NCBI GenBank assembly: GCA_003538495.1
Contig: DPSD01000487.1
Location: 1 to 11,441 of the forward strand
Reading direction: 5' to 3'
Origin: Accumulibacter sp.
Lineage (GTDB): Bacteria; Pseudomonadota; Gammaproteobacteria; Burkholderiales; Rhodocyclaceae
DNA: 11,441 bases
Below are positions 1 to 6,194 of this stretch, in pieces; positions within the stretch are counted from its first letter, which is position 1; every line of letters starts with the position of its first letter. The translations under genes and the position numbers were made by a program. Below the pieces are notes generated by a model. That model had not been told where the DNA came from, searched no databases, and saw only the letters and a list, made by a program, of their open reading frames with translations.

Positions 1-81
1 TGATATTTGTCTTGACTATGGGGACCACTATAGGCAGGCTGCGGCGTGGATTCACGGTTGGCGATCAGCGAAGCCGCGCCG

Positions 82-525
82 GTGAGCGCCCTGTACCGCG
101 TTCTTGCCTTCGCCGCCTTGCTGCTGGTCACTTCTGCGTTGGCGTTGGCCCAGGAAGCCGTCACGTTGCGCGACCTGCAGCCGAAGGCCGCGGCGCCGTT
201 GTCGCGAGCCGAGCTGCTCGAACTCCTGCCAGGGGCGCGCATGACGCGCGTCAACGACAAGGGGAGCACCCATGTCTGGGCAAATGATCCAGGCGGAGAA
301 ATGATCGTCTCGTCGGACAACCGCGGAAGAGCGGGACGCAGCTCGACGGCGCAGGGGAAGTGGCAGATCTCGGACGATGGTCGTTACTGCATGCAGGTCC
401 AGTGGCGAAAGGGCGACCCCGAGGACTGGTGCCGCTTCATTTTCGAGACCAGCGACAGGTATTTCGCAGTCAATGCGCTTGCGCCCGATACGCAGAAAGC
501 GCACAAGATTGACATTACTCGCTAG
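82..525 (+). CDS. Small exported protein of unknown function
   Basis: The 147-residue product starts with a classic signal peptide: a short basic start (MSALYR), a hydrophobic stretch to about residue 22, and an ALA-Q cleavage site near residue 24. It is therefore probably periplasmic. The mature part is soluble. Its second half has a pattern I associate with uncharacterised small secreted proteins: GKWQISDDGRYC followed by EDWCRF, with cysteines 103 and 117 that could form a disulfide. I chose the GTG at 82 because it puts the signal peptide at the N-terminus. An in-frame GTG at 46 would add 12 residues, and the weak GGCAGG upstream of it does not settle the matter. No function can be assigned. 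The next gene lies 83 bp downstream on the same strand, so co-transcription is possible. Confidence 0.7.
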   Translation: MSALYRVLAFAALLLVTSALALAQEAVTLRDLQPKAAAPLSRAELLELLPGARMTRVNDKGSTHVWANDPGGEMIVSSDNRGRAGRSSTAQGKWQISDDGRYCMQVQWRKGDPEDWCRFIFETSDRYFAVNALAPDTQKAHKIDITR

Positions 526-596
526 GCGTGGCGACACTTGCACAGATGCGCCGCCATCGCCGCCGACGCCTTGTCTTGCCGCTGGCGAAAGTCCAC

Positions 597-602
597 AAGG
601 AG
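597..602 (+). promoter_or_regulatory. Shine-Dalgarno site fixing the peroxiredoxin-like start
   Basis: AAGGAG lies six bases before the ATG at 609. This supports 609 over the in-frame GTG at 528, which would add a basic, low-complexity leader (RRHRRRRL) not expected in a peroxiredoxin. Confidence 0.7.
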
Positions 603-608
603 ATCCCG

Positions 609-1157
609 ATGTCCCTCAACGCCTTGCTTCCGCGCTATCCGGTACCCGCACTGAACGTTCCACTGACGTCGGGTGGGCGTTTCGTCCTCGGCGCTTCACC
701 TGCCGAGCATTTTGACCTGCTGGTCTTCTACCGTGGGTTGCACTGCCCGATCTGTGCGAAGTACCTGCTGGAACTCGAGCGCCTCGCATCCGAGTTCGCG
801 TCGCGCGGGGTCCAGGTAGTGGCGATCAGCAGCGACGGCGAGGAACGCGGCCAACAAATGGCCGCGAAGGTCGGCGCCAGGGGAGTCCAGTTCGGCTATG
901 GCTTGAGCCTCAGGAGCGCGCGGCAATGGGGCCTGTATATCAGCACCTCGCGCGGACTGACGTCGATCGGGATCGAAGAGCCGGCGCTGTTCAGCGAACC
1001 GGGAGTCTTTCTGGTTCGCCCCGACGGAACGCTGTATTACGGCGCCGTTCAGACGATGCCCTTCGCGCGTCCGCAGTTCCAGGACCTCCTCGGCGCGGTT
1101 GAATTCGCCGTCGCCAAGGACTATCCGGCACGCGGCGAATTCACCGGCGACGTCTAG
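609..1157 (+). CDS. Peroxiredoxin-like (AhpC/TSA-type) thioredoxin-fold protein
   Basis: This 182-residue protein has no signal peptide and should be cytoplasmic. The thioredoxin-fold core is recognisable: a beta strand ending in LLVFYRGLHCPIC, with cysteines 46 and 49 at the start of the active-site helix, then VQVVAISSD (69-76) and PGVFLVRPDGTLYYG (131-145). This matches the 'peroxiredoxin-like' branch of the AhpC/TSA superfamily, where a CPxC motif replaces the PxxxTxxC of typical peroxiredoxins. By family analogy it would reduce peroxides or act as a thiol-disulfide reductase, but the substrate is unknown. Length fits the family. The gene follows the small exported protein on the same strand and faces gltX tail to tail, with 85 bp between stops. 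Confidence 0.8.
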   Translation: MSLNALLPRYPVPALNVPLTSGGRFVLGASPAEHFDLLVFYRGLHCPICAKYLLELERLASEFASRGVQVVAISSDGEERGQQMAAKVGARGVQFGYGLSLRSARQWGLYISTSRGLTSIGIEEPALFSEPGVFLVRPDGTLYYGAVQTMPFARPQFQDLLGAVEFAVAKDYPARGEFTGDV

Positions 1158-1242
1158 CGGTCGAGGCTTCCGGCTTCTGGTCCACCAGCCGCTGGAGCGA
1201 AGTGCACCGGCGCGGCGGGTCGCTGGCCGGGGACCAGACCTG

Positions 1243-2631
1243 CTAGCCGGCAAGCGCGAGTCGCTTGAGTACCGTCTCGCGCGGGAAGGTTGCGATCAGG
1301 GCGTCAACCGATGGCGTTTGTTCGCGGCCGGTAAGCAGCACCCGCAGCGGCATCGCCAGTTTTGGCATCTTCAGCCCGTGCCGGGCGACGCTCTCCTTGA
1401 TCAGGGCGCCAATCGCGGCGGCCTCCCAGTCGACATCCGGCAGTCCGGTGATGAAATCGGCCAGTGCCGGCAAGCTTTCCGGCGTCAGATGTTTGGCCAG
1501 CAGTTCGGCTTGCGGCTGCACGTCGACATAGAACGGTGCTGCCGCGTCGGCCAGTTCATTGAGGTTGGCGACGCGCTCCCGGTGCAGCGCGATTATCGCG
1601 CCGAGCGCTGGCGTGGCGTTGACGGTCACCCCGCGCGCTTCGAGGCGCGGCTGCACCAGCGCCGCCAGCCGCACCGGTTCCGCGCGCTTGAGGTAGTGGG
1701 CGTTGAGCCAGTTGAGCTTCTCGGTGTTGAACTGCGCTGCCGAGGGCGTGATGTGGTCGAGGTCGAACCACTCGCAGAACTGCTGCATCGAGAAAACCTC
1801 ATCGTCGCCGTGCGACCAGCCGAGGCGCGCCAGATAGTTGAGCACGGCTTCGGGCAGATATCCCTGGTCGTCGTACTGCATGACGCTGACCGCGCCGTGA
1901 CGCTTCGACAGCTTCTGGCCATCGTCGCCAAGAATCATCGACAGGTGCGCGTACAGCGGCTCGTGCACGCCGAGCGCGCGCAGGATGTTGATCTGGCGCG
2001 GCGTGTTGTTGACGTGGTCGTCGCCGCGGATGACGTGCGTGATGTCCATGTCGCGGTCATCGACGACGACGCAGAAGTTGTAGGTCGGCGTGCTGTCGGC
2101 GCGAGCAATTACCAGGTCGTCGAGTTCGGCGTTGGCGATCTCGATCCGACCTTTGACCAGGTCGTCCCAGGCGACGACGCCGTCGGTCGGGTTGCGGAAA
2201 CGTATCACCGGCGCCACGCCTGCCGGTGGCGTCGGCAGCGCCTTGCCGGCTTCCGGTCGCCAGGCGCCGTTGTAGCGTGGCTTGAGGCCTTGCGCACGTT
2301 GTTCGTCGCGCAGGCGGTCGAGTTCTTCTGGCGCCATGTAGCAGTGATAGGCCGTACCGGCGGCGAGCATTTCGGCTATCACCTCCCGGTAGCGCGCCAT
2401 CCGCTGCGTCTGGTAGAACGGGCCTTCGTCGTGCGCCAGGCCGAGCCAGCCCATGCCGTCGAGGATCGCCTGCACGGCTTCCGGCGTTGACCGCGCCAGG
2501 TCGGTATCCTCAATGCGCAGGATGAAGCTGCCGCCGTGACGGCGAGCGTAAGCCCATGAGAAGAGGGCGGTGCGCGCACCGCCGATATGCAGGAAGCCGG
2601 TGGGCGAAGGGGCGAAGCGGGTGCGGATCAT
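1243..2631 (-). CDS. gltX: Glutamyl-tRNA synthetase
   Basis: This class I aminoacyl-tRNA synthetase charges tRNA-Glu with glutamate in the cytoplasm and is essential. The 462-residue length is usual. The HIGH signature appears as HIGG at residues 15-18 after FAPSPTG, and the KMSKS loop appears as KLSKR at 240-244. The conserved ILRIEDTD (37-44) and [24 protein letters not shown] (183-206) blocks are present. The region that holds a zinc site in E. coli GluRS is degenerate: only C97 of the CYC pair remains, and the later C-x-H is replaced by AWRPE near residues 123-127. I believe zinc-less versions like this are common in Betaproteobacteria. Only a weak ribosome binding site is visible before the ATG. 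The gene appears to have its own promoter. Confidence 0.97.
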   Translation of the reverse strand: MIRTRFAPSPTGFLHIGGARTALFSWAYARRHGGSFILRIEDTDLARSTPEAVQAILDGMGWLGLAHDEGPFYQTQRMARYREVIAEMLAAGTAYHCYMAPEELDRLRDEQRAQGLKPRYNGAWRPEAGKALPTPPAGVAPVIRFRNPTDGVVAWDDLVKGRIEIANAELDDLVIARADSTPTYNFCVVVDDRDMDITHVIRGDDHVNNTPRQINILRALGVHEPLYAHLSMILGDDGQKLSKRHGAVSVMQYDDQGYLPEAVLNYLARLGWSHGDDEVFSMQQFCEWFDLDHITPSAAQFNTEKLNWLNAHYLKRAEPVRLAALVQPRLEARGVTVNATPALGAIIALHRERVANLNELADAAAPFYVDVQPQAELLAKHLTPESLPALADFITGLPDVDWEAAAIGALIKESVARHGLKMPKLAMPLRVLLTGREQTPSVDALIATFPRETVLKRLALAG

Positions 2632-2645
2632 GGTCGCTGGTCGCA

Positions 2646-2685
2646 GTCTGGCAAAGTGCGCATTGTAGACCAGACTAAACCAGAC
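2646..2685 (-). repeat. Cluster of three GTCTGG motifs upstream of gltX
   Basis: Read on the minus strand, GTCTGGT occurs twice at a 10-bp interval (2685-2679 and 2675-2669), and an inverted copy, CCAGAC, follows at 2651-2646. The outer pair AGTCTGG / CCAGACT (2645-2651 and 2670-2676) can form a 7-bp stem with an 18-nt loop. The cluster surrounds the possible gltX -10 box, so it could be an operator or an RNA hairpin in the gltX leader. No regulator can be named. Confidence 0.35.
2662..2667 (-). promoter_or_regulatory. Possible -10 box of a gltX promoter
   Basis: The minus strand reads TACAAT, five of six matches to the sigma-70 -10 consensus, about 30 bases before the gltX ATG. No good -35 hexamer is found at 15-19 bp spacing; that region is taken up by the GTCTGG repeats. 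The call rests on the -10 box and its position only. Confidence 0.3.
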
Positions 2686-2695
2686 CCTGTGAGAT

Positions 2696-2710
2696 CGCCG
2701 CGTGGCGGCG
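2696..2710 (-). terminator. GC-rich hairpin after the diguanylate cyclase gene, possible terminator
   Basis: CGCCGC-GTG-GCGGCG forms a perfect 6-bp stem with a 3-nt loop, 50 bases past the stop codon of the diguanylate cyclase gene. No T-run follows on either strand, so it is not a canonical intrinsic terminator. It may only stabilise the 3' end or slow polymerase before gltX. An overlapping alternative pairing exists (GGCGC at 2707-2711 with GCGCC at 2724-2728). Confidence 0.25.
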
Positions 2711-2759
2711 CCTGCGAGCGGCAGCGCCCATTGAACTTGGCCGCAATGAACCCCGGCTT

Positions 2760-5741
2760 TCAGCCGCAGTCTTCCCGATCATCAAAGCGGATGATATTGC
2801 GCCCAGCCTGCTTGGCTTCGTACATGGCCGCGTCGGCCCTTTTGAGGACTTCGTCCTGGCTCGCCTGGTGGTCGATGAACAGGACCACGCCGATGCTCGC
2901 CGAGCAGTGATGTTCGAGCGTGGTCGCCGCCTGCCGTTCGCGCTGGATGGTCAGGGTGTAGGGTTGCGACAAGCCGATGCGAATCTTTTCGGCGATCGCA
3001 TGCGCTCGCGACATCGATTCCGTTTCATCGACATCAAGCTCGCTGATGATCACCACGAATTCATCGCCGCCATAGCGCGCCACGGTGTCCATCTCGCGGA
3101 CGCAGCGCTTCAAGCGAGCGGCCGTCTCGATTAGCAGCAAGTCGCCCGCCACGTGTCCGCGTTCGTCATTCAGCGGCTTGAAGTTGTCCAGATCGACGAA
3201 CATCACTGCACCATGGCAGCCGGTGCGGGTGCTTGCCGCCATCGCCTGGCGCAAGCGGTCGTTGAGCAGGCGGCGGTTGGGCAGGGCGGTGAGCGGGTCA
3301 TAGAACGCGAGTTGACGGACCTGCTCGTCCTCGTGCTTGCGCCTGGTGATTTCCCTGCTGATGCCGTGGTAGCCGGTAATCGTACCGTGCGCGTCGCGTT
3401 CGGGGGTGGACAGGACTTCCAGCCAGATCAGCCGGCCGTTCTTGCAGAGTTGCGGCAGTTCGAAGCGGGTAATGCCGGTGCGGATGCCGTTCTGCTCGGC
3501 TTCATCGCGCTGTCTCTGCGTCTCCCGGAGCAGCGCGACGCCCTCGTCGGGCAGCACTTCGGTGACGCTGCGGCCGATCACCTCGTCGGCCCGGTAGCCG
3601 CGCAAGCGCTCGTCGGCCGGGCTGATGTAGGTGAAGCGATGGTCGCGGTCCTGCCTCCAGACGATGTCGGACACGTTCTCCGTCAGCAGGCGGTAGTGCG
3701 CCTCGCTTTCTCGAAGCCGTTCCGCGGCTAGGTTCTTCTCGATCGCGATGCTTGCCAGATGGGCGGCCTGCTCGATGATCACGATATCGGACTCCGCCGG
3801 TGTATGCGCCTGCCGATGATAGATGGCGAAGGTCCCCAGCACCTGGCCGGTGGATGCCCGGATCGGTTCGGACCAGCACGAGCCCAGGCCGGCTCTGGCA
3901 GCCAGGCTCTTGGAGCGCTCCCAGTAGGGATGCGTCGTGACGTCCTCGACGACCACGCGTTGGCCGGTGTAGGCGGCGGTACCGCAGGAACCGATCCCGG
4001 CGCCGATCTTGAGTCCGTTGACCGCGGCGGTGAAGAAATCGGGCAAGCTCGGCGCGGCACCGCTCAGCAGATGTGTGCCCTCGCTGTCGCACAGCAGGAT
4101 GCTGCACAGCATCGCCGGATTGAGTCGCTCGACGTCGCGCACCAGCGCGTCGACGATGACCTCCAGCGGTTCGTCGGCGGCCAGCAGTTCGAGCGTGCGG
4201 CTGCGATACTGTTCGCATTGTTCGGCGCGCTTGAGCGCGGTGATTTCGCTGTGCGTGATCACCGCGCCGTGCCCCGTGTACTGGTCCAGAGGCATCACTG
4301 CCATGGTGAACCAGCGGGTCTCCTGCGCCAACGGGCACGCGTAGTCGACGCTGAAGCCGGGCAAGCGGCCATCCAGCACCGCCTCGATGCCGCTGCGCGC
4401 GCGCAATGCTTCGGTATCCGACGCGAAACCGCTGCCGACTGCGAAGAAAGCCAGGCAACTGGCGCCGACTTCGGTGTGCGGCGCGGGCCTGCCGGGGTCG
4501 CTGCCATCGTCGACGGACCAGCGCCGCCAACTCTTGTTGACCGCCTGAATGACACCATCCCGGTTGACCACCGCGATTCTGGTGGCCATCGAATTCAGAA
4601 TGGCGTTCTTGAAGCTCTCGCTTTCCAGCAGCGCTTTTTCGCGCTGTCCCAAGGTCTCTAGCAGGCGGTTGAAGCCGCCGATCAGTTCGCCGATTTCGTC
4701 CTGGCGAGCGATCGGCAAGGCTGCCGCGGGCTGTTGGCCACCAGTCAGGGCGGCAAGCGTTCTCGCCGTGTCGAGCAGCGGTGAGAGCTGCCGTGTCAAC
4801 ATCCACCAGCTTGCCGCCGCCGCCAGCATCGTCAGCAGCAGTGTCGCCAGCAGCATCCGCAACTGCATGGCGCGAATTGGCGCAAAGGCTTCGGCAGTCG
4901 GCAGTATCGCCACCATGTCCCAAGCCGCCACCGGAATGCGCCTGGACGAGGTCAGGATTTCGGCGCCAGCCGTGCTGACGTAAACGATCGGACCCTCGAA
5001 GCCATCGATGAAGCGGTCGATCGTCGGATCGATGCCCGGATCGGGCAAAGCTGCCATGACGCGACGTCTGTCGGTGGCGGTGACGATCAGGCGGTACTGC
5101 GGCGCGACCAGGACATAGCCACCGGTCCTGCCGTAGCGGCCCTCGGTGACGCGGTCCAGAAAGTTGACCATACCCAGGTTGATCACTCCGCTCAAGGCAC
5201 CGATCACCTGGCCCTGGGGGTCGCGAATCGGCACCGTCATGGCGAACAACGGTGCCTGCCGCTGCTTGCCCATCACCGGGCGGCCGATCGTCGATCGCCC
5301 CTCGCGCAGCGCTGCCGCGACGCTTGCCGCGCCAGCGGTCTCCAGGTCCGCGACCGCGAGCGGCTCTGGCGAGTGTGGCACTTCGACAATCGCGCTGCCG
5401 TCCAGCCGATAGGCGACGACGCCGTTGAACGCATCTTGCTGAAGCGCCAGGATCTGCTCGATGAAGGCCCGCAAGCCGGCCGGATTGCCGAGCATCGCCG
5501 GGGTGAGCCGTCCCGCGAGCTTCTCCAGGACGATCATCCGGTCGCGCAGTTCGTGGTCGACTTCATCGGCCAGCAAGGTCACCGTCGACAACTGCTGGTC
5601 ACCCAACACCCGTTCCATATCCTCGCGCAGCATCCTGCTGGCGTAAAAAGCCAGCGACCAGATACCGATCAGGAAAATGGCCAGCGTGAACAGGGTGATT
5701 CTGGTCTTCAGCGACCGCCACTGAAAGATACTGAAGTTCAT
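2760..5741 (-). CDS. Membrane diguanylate cyclase with periplasmic sensor, HAMP-PAS-GAF-PAS-GGDEF
   Basis: The product (993 residues) should make cyclic di-GMP from two GTP. Order of parts: transmembrane helix 1 (about 14-35), a periplasmic ligand-binding region of dCache type (about 40-290), transmembrane helix 2 (about 295-315), HAMP (to about 368), PAS (about 373-505), GAF (about 510-672), PAS with PAC (about 682-800) and GGDEF (about 805-990). The catalytic motif YGGDEF is intact at 890-895, and the product-inhibition I-site RxxD is present as REMD at 882-885. No EAL or histidine kinase domain follows, so output is synthesis only. The ATG at 5741 gives a well-formed first helix, though its ribosome binding site is weak. 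It is transcribed divergently from the cytochrome genes. The sensed ligand cannot be read from the sequence. Confidence 0.93.
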   Translation of the reverse strand: MNFSIFQWRSLKTRITLFTLAIFLIGIWSLAFYASRMLREDMERVLGDQQLSTVTLLADEVDHELRDRMIVLEKLAGRLTPAMLGNPAGLRAFIEQILALQQDAFNGVVAYRLDGSAIVEVPHSPEPLAVADLETAGAASVAAALREGRSTIGRPVMGKQRQAPLFAMTVPIRDPQGQVIGALSGVINLGMVNFLDRVTEGRYGRTGGYVLVAPQYRLIVTATDRRRVMAALPDPGIDPTIDRFIDGFEGPIVYVSTAGAEILTSSRRIPVAAWDMVAILPTAEAFAPIRAMQLRMLLATLLLTMLAAAASWWMLTRQLSPLLDTARTLAALTGGQQPAAALPIARQDEIGELIGGFNRLLETLGQREKALLESESFKNAILNSMATRIAVVNRDGVIQAVNKSWRRWSVDDGSDPGRPAPHTEVGASCLAFFAVGSGFASDTEALRARSGIEAVLDGRLPGFSVDYACPLAQETRWFTMAVMPLDQYTGHGAVITHSEITALKRAEQCEQYRSRTLELLAADEPLEVIVDALVRDVERLNPAMLCSILLCDSEGTHLLSGAAPSLPDFFTAAVNGLKIGAGIGSCGTAAYTGQRVVVEDVTTHPYWERSKSLAARAGLGSCWSEPIRASTGQVLGTFAIYHRQAHTPAESDIVIIEQAAHLASIAIEKNLAAERLRESEAHYRLLTENVSDIVWRQDRDHRFTYISPADERLRGYRADEVIGRSVTEVLPDEGVALLRETQRQRDEAEQNGIRTGITRFELPQLCKNGRLIWLEVLSTPERDAHGTITGYHGISREITRRKHEDEQVRQLAFYDPLTALPNRRLLNDRLRQAMAASTRTGCHGAVMFVDLDNFKPLNDERGHVAGDLLLIETAARLKRCVREMDTVARYGGDEFVVIISELDVDETESMSRAHAIAEKIRIGLSQPYTLTIQRERQAATTLEHHCSASIGVVLFIDHQASQDEVLKRADAAMYEAKQAGRNIIRFDDREDCG

Positions 5742-5891
5742 GCAGATTTCACATCGTCGACGATCTTGCGCACTGGCCAGCCGCGAAGCGCAATCGATCT
5801 TCTGCGCGTTGCCCAGCCAGAGTTCATCGATCGTCCGCGTCGTCGCTCCGCCGCGAGCGATTTCACTACGCCGGAAACGGGATTAGCAGAG

Positions 5892-5920
5892 AATATACGA
5901 AACTGCCGCCGTCGTATCAC
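5892..5920 (-). promoter_or_regulatory. Putative sigma-70 promoter of the diguanylate cyclase gene
   Basis: On the minus strand, GTGATA (5920-5915, four of six to the -35 consensus) and TATATT (5897-5892, five of six to the -10 consensus) are separated by exactly 17 bp. Transcription would start near 5885, leaving a leader of roughly 140 nt before the ATG at 5741. An inverted repeat, ATACGA / TCGTAT, sits in the spacer and touches both boxes, which would suit a repressor site. Confidence 0.45.
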
Positions 5921-6097
5921 GCAGTGACTACCATGCCGGTGCTTGAGCAGCCGTGGCGAACTGGCGCAAGCAGAACTACGGTGCTCGCCCGATGCCGAAG
6001 GAAGACCAGCCCGGGGTCTTGGCGATCGCGCCAGTCCGAGCATTTAACAGGGACCTGCACGACCGTATCGGCGCTTGGCCGCGACCACTGGCGGCGC

Positions 6098-6126
6098 TTG
6101 ACAGGTGTGGCAGCGGCACAGATACT
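6098..6126 (+). promoter_or_regulatory. Putative sigma-70 promoter of the cytochrome gene cluster
   Basis: A perfect -35 box TTGACA (6098-6103), a 17-bp spacer and a -10 box GATACT (6121-6126, four of six) point toward the di-heme cytochrome gene. Transcription would start near 6133, giving a leader of about 60 nt. It is the best promoter match I found in the window and could drive all three downstream genes. Confidence 0.55.
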
Positions 6127-6152
6127 CGCGGCAGTTCCGGCGCATTTCCGAT

Positions 6153-6177
6153 CCTTTGGGCTTCAAGGTGTTTTTTT
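6153..6177 (+). promoter_or_regulatory. Weak hairpin followed by a seven-T run in the cytochrome leader
   Basis: CCTT at 6153-6156 can pair with AAGG at 6165-6168 (one more G-C pair if a T is bulged), and the stem is followed by TGTTTTTTT. In GC-rich DNA this resembles a small intrinsic terminator or attenuator. It lies between the putative promoter and the ribosome binding site. The stem is short, so the T-run may simply be an unstructured translation enhancer. Confidence 0.25.
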
Positions 6178-6182
6178 CCGCC

Positions 6183-6190
6183 AGGAGAGA
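6183..6190 (+). promoter_or_regulatory. Shine-Dalgarno site fixing the di-heme cytochrome start
   Basis: AGGAGAGA lies with its AGGAG core seven bases before the ATG at 6195. The protein read from this ATG begins MKRALLVAIA, a proper signal sequence. The in-frame GTG at 6105 would bury that signal behind 30 unrelated residues and lies inside the putative promoter. Confidence 0.75.
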
Positions 6191-6194
6191 ACGC

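Larger units (their letters stand above)
5742..6194. other. Divergent intergenic region between the diguanylate cyclase and cytochrome genes
   Basis: This 453-bp stretch separates two divergent genes. I see one plausible sigma-70 promoter facing each way, an inverted repeat ATACGA-(11)-TCGTAT at 5895-5917 lying across the minus-strand promoter, and a weak hairpin plus T-run just before the cytochrome ribosome binding site. No convincing gene is present: the short open frames crossing it lack ribosome binding sites and have compositions typical of chance reading in GC-rich DNA. Confidence 0.6.

Noticed and set aside
12..34. TTGACT (12-17) followed by TATAGG (29-34), as a promoter for the first gene.
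   Set aside because: The spacing is only 11 bp, too short for sigma-70 RNA polymerase, and no -10 box is present at 16-18 bp.
1099..2490. A 463-codon plus-strand open frame opposite gltX.
   Set aside because: It is the reverse-frame shadow of an unambiguous glutamyl-tRNA synthetase gene and has no start signal or domain of its own.
6024..6031. The palindrome GCGATCGC in the divergent intergenic region.
   Set aside because: It is a single 8-bp palindrome of a kind common in GC-rich DNA, with no second copy nearby and no placement against a promoter box.
5738..6043. A 101-codon minus-strand frame ending across the diguanylate cyclase ATG.
   Set aside because: It has no ribosome binding site, an Arg/Ser-rich composition without domains, and runs through the putative promoter of the cyclase gene.
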